A DNA stretch of 23,526 bases, from positions 1-23,526 of the forward strand of contig JAACDL010000138.1 in NCBI GenBank assembly GCA_009936765.1. The letters are read 5' to 3'. The number at the start of each line of letters is the position of its first letter. Within the stretch, counting starts at the first letter, position 1. Both the position numbers and the translations under genes were made by a program. The DNA comes from Methanobacteriota archaeon. Its GTDB lineage: Archaea > Thermoplasmatota > Poseidoniia > Poseidoniales > Poseidoniaceae. The notes under the pieces were generated by a model. It made no database searches. It was not told the DNA's origin and saw only the letters and a program-made list of their open reading frames with translations. Of the stretch, positions 23,387 through 23,526 are shown in pieces.

Positions 23387-23526
23387 AGCGAGTGGTATAA
23401 TCCAATCTGCAATGAATATGTCGGACCCCTGTATTTCCACTGGAACCAATTTTAGGGATTGAGATAACAATGGAATTGTAAATATGGTTAAGTGCTATAC
23501 GCGTCAAACATCAATGGGTCTTACTA

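Noticed and set aside
1..23526. CRISPR array, insertion sequence or integrated element
   Set aside because: No spaced repeats, transposase or integrase motifs were found; the tRNA 3' end has no visible duplicated attachment site.

Overview
The window looks like a piece of a marine Thermoplasmatota genome, most probably Marine Group II (Poseidoniales). That placement is an inference. It rests on a tRNA-Leu gene without an encoded CCA, TATA-like boxes about 25-28 nt upstream of several start codons with no leader, lipoproteins ending their signal in L-(A/P)-PLSGC, thrombospondin-type-3 Asp repeats, a fused PurS-PurL with separate PurQ, and several bacterial-type genes (uvrA, RluA-type pseudouridine synthase, TSUP permeases) in an otherwise archaeal setting. 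I saw no rRNA, CRISPR array, insertion sequence or integrase. No gene-free stretch exceeds about 150 bases.

Layout. 1-801 (minus): a Rieske-type oxygenase alpha subunit cut by the window edge. 871-1980 (plus): a DUF2817/M14-like metallopeptidase. 1991-2659: two small genes, with an intergenic hairpin and a repeated 10-mer. 2660-3673 (plus): a lipoprotein with Ca-binding repeats and a C-terminal membrane anchor. 3718-3801 (minus): tRNA-Leu(GAG) with its own promoter. 3846-4655 (minus): a dimethylarginine dimethylaminohydrolase. 4775-8470 (plus): two paralogous secreted M28 aminopeptidase lipoproteins, separated by a possible small minus-strand gene. 8471-10155: an M50 membrane protease and an unknown zinc-ribbon protein, divergently transcribed.

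10219-20790 is one long minus-strand run, read in the order TSUP permease, moeA, RluA-type synthase, uvrA, purL, purQ, alaX-like. Within it, moeA and the RluA-type gene share an AGGTGAT ribosome binding site, and purL/purQ overlap as TGATG. 20965-21744 (plus) is a second TSUP permease. 21745-22026 (minus) is a small basic zinc-ribbon protein. 22073-23386 (minus) is a beta-CASP metallo-beta-lactamase nuclease.

How the genes may work together. The left half is dominated by protein and peptide breakdown at the cell surface (two M28 lipoproteins, an M14-like peptidase) and by enzymes that could release methylated amines (the Rieske oxygenase with a bridging Glu, and DDAH). This fits a heterotroph feeding on protein and osmolytes. 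The right half is housekeeping: purine synthesis, alanyl-tRNA proofreading, excision repair, RNA modification, molybdenum cofactor synthesis and RNA processing. No single gene set clearly forms a new system. The least explained items are the zinc-ribbon/M50 divergon at 8471-10155 and the small genes.
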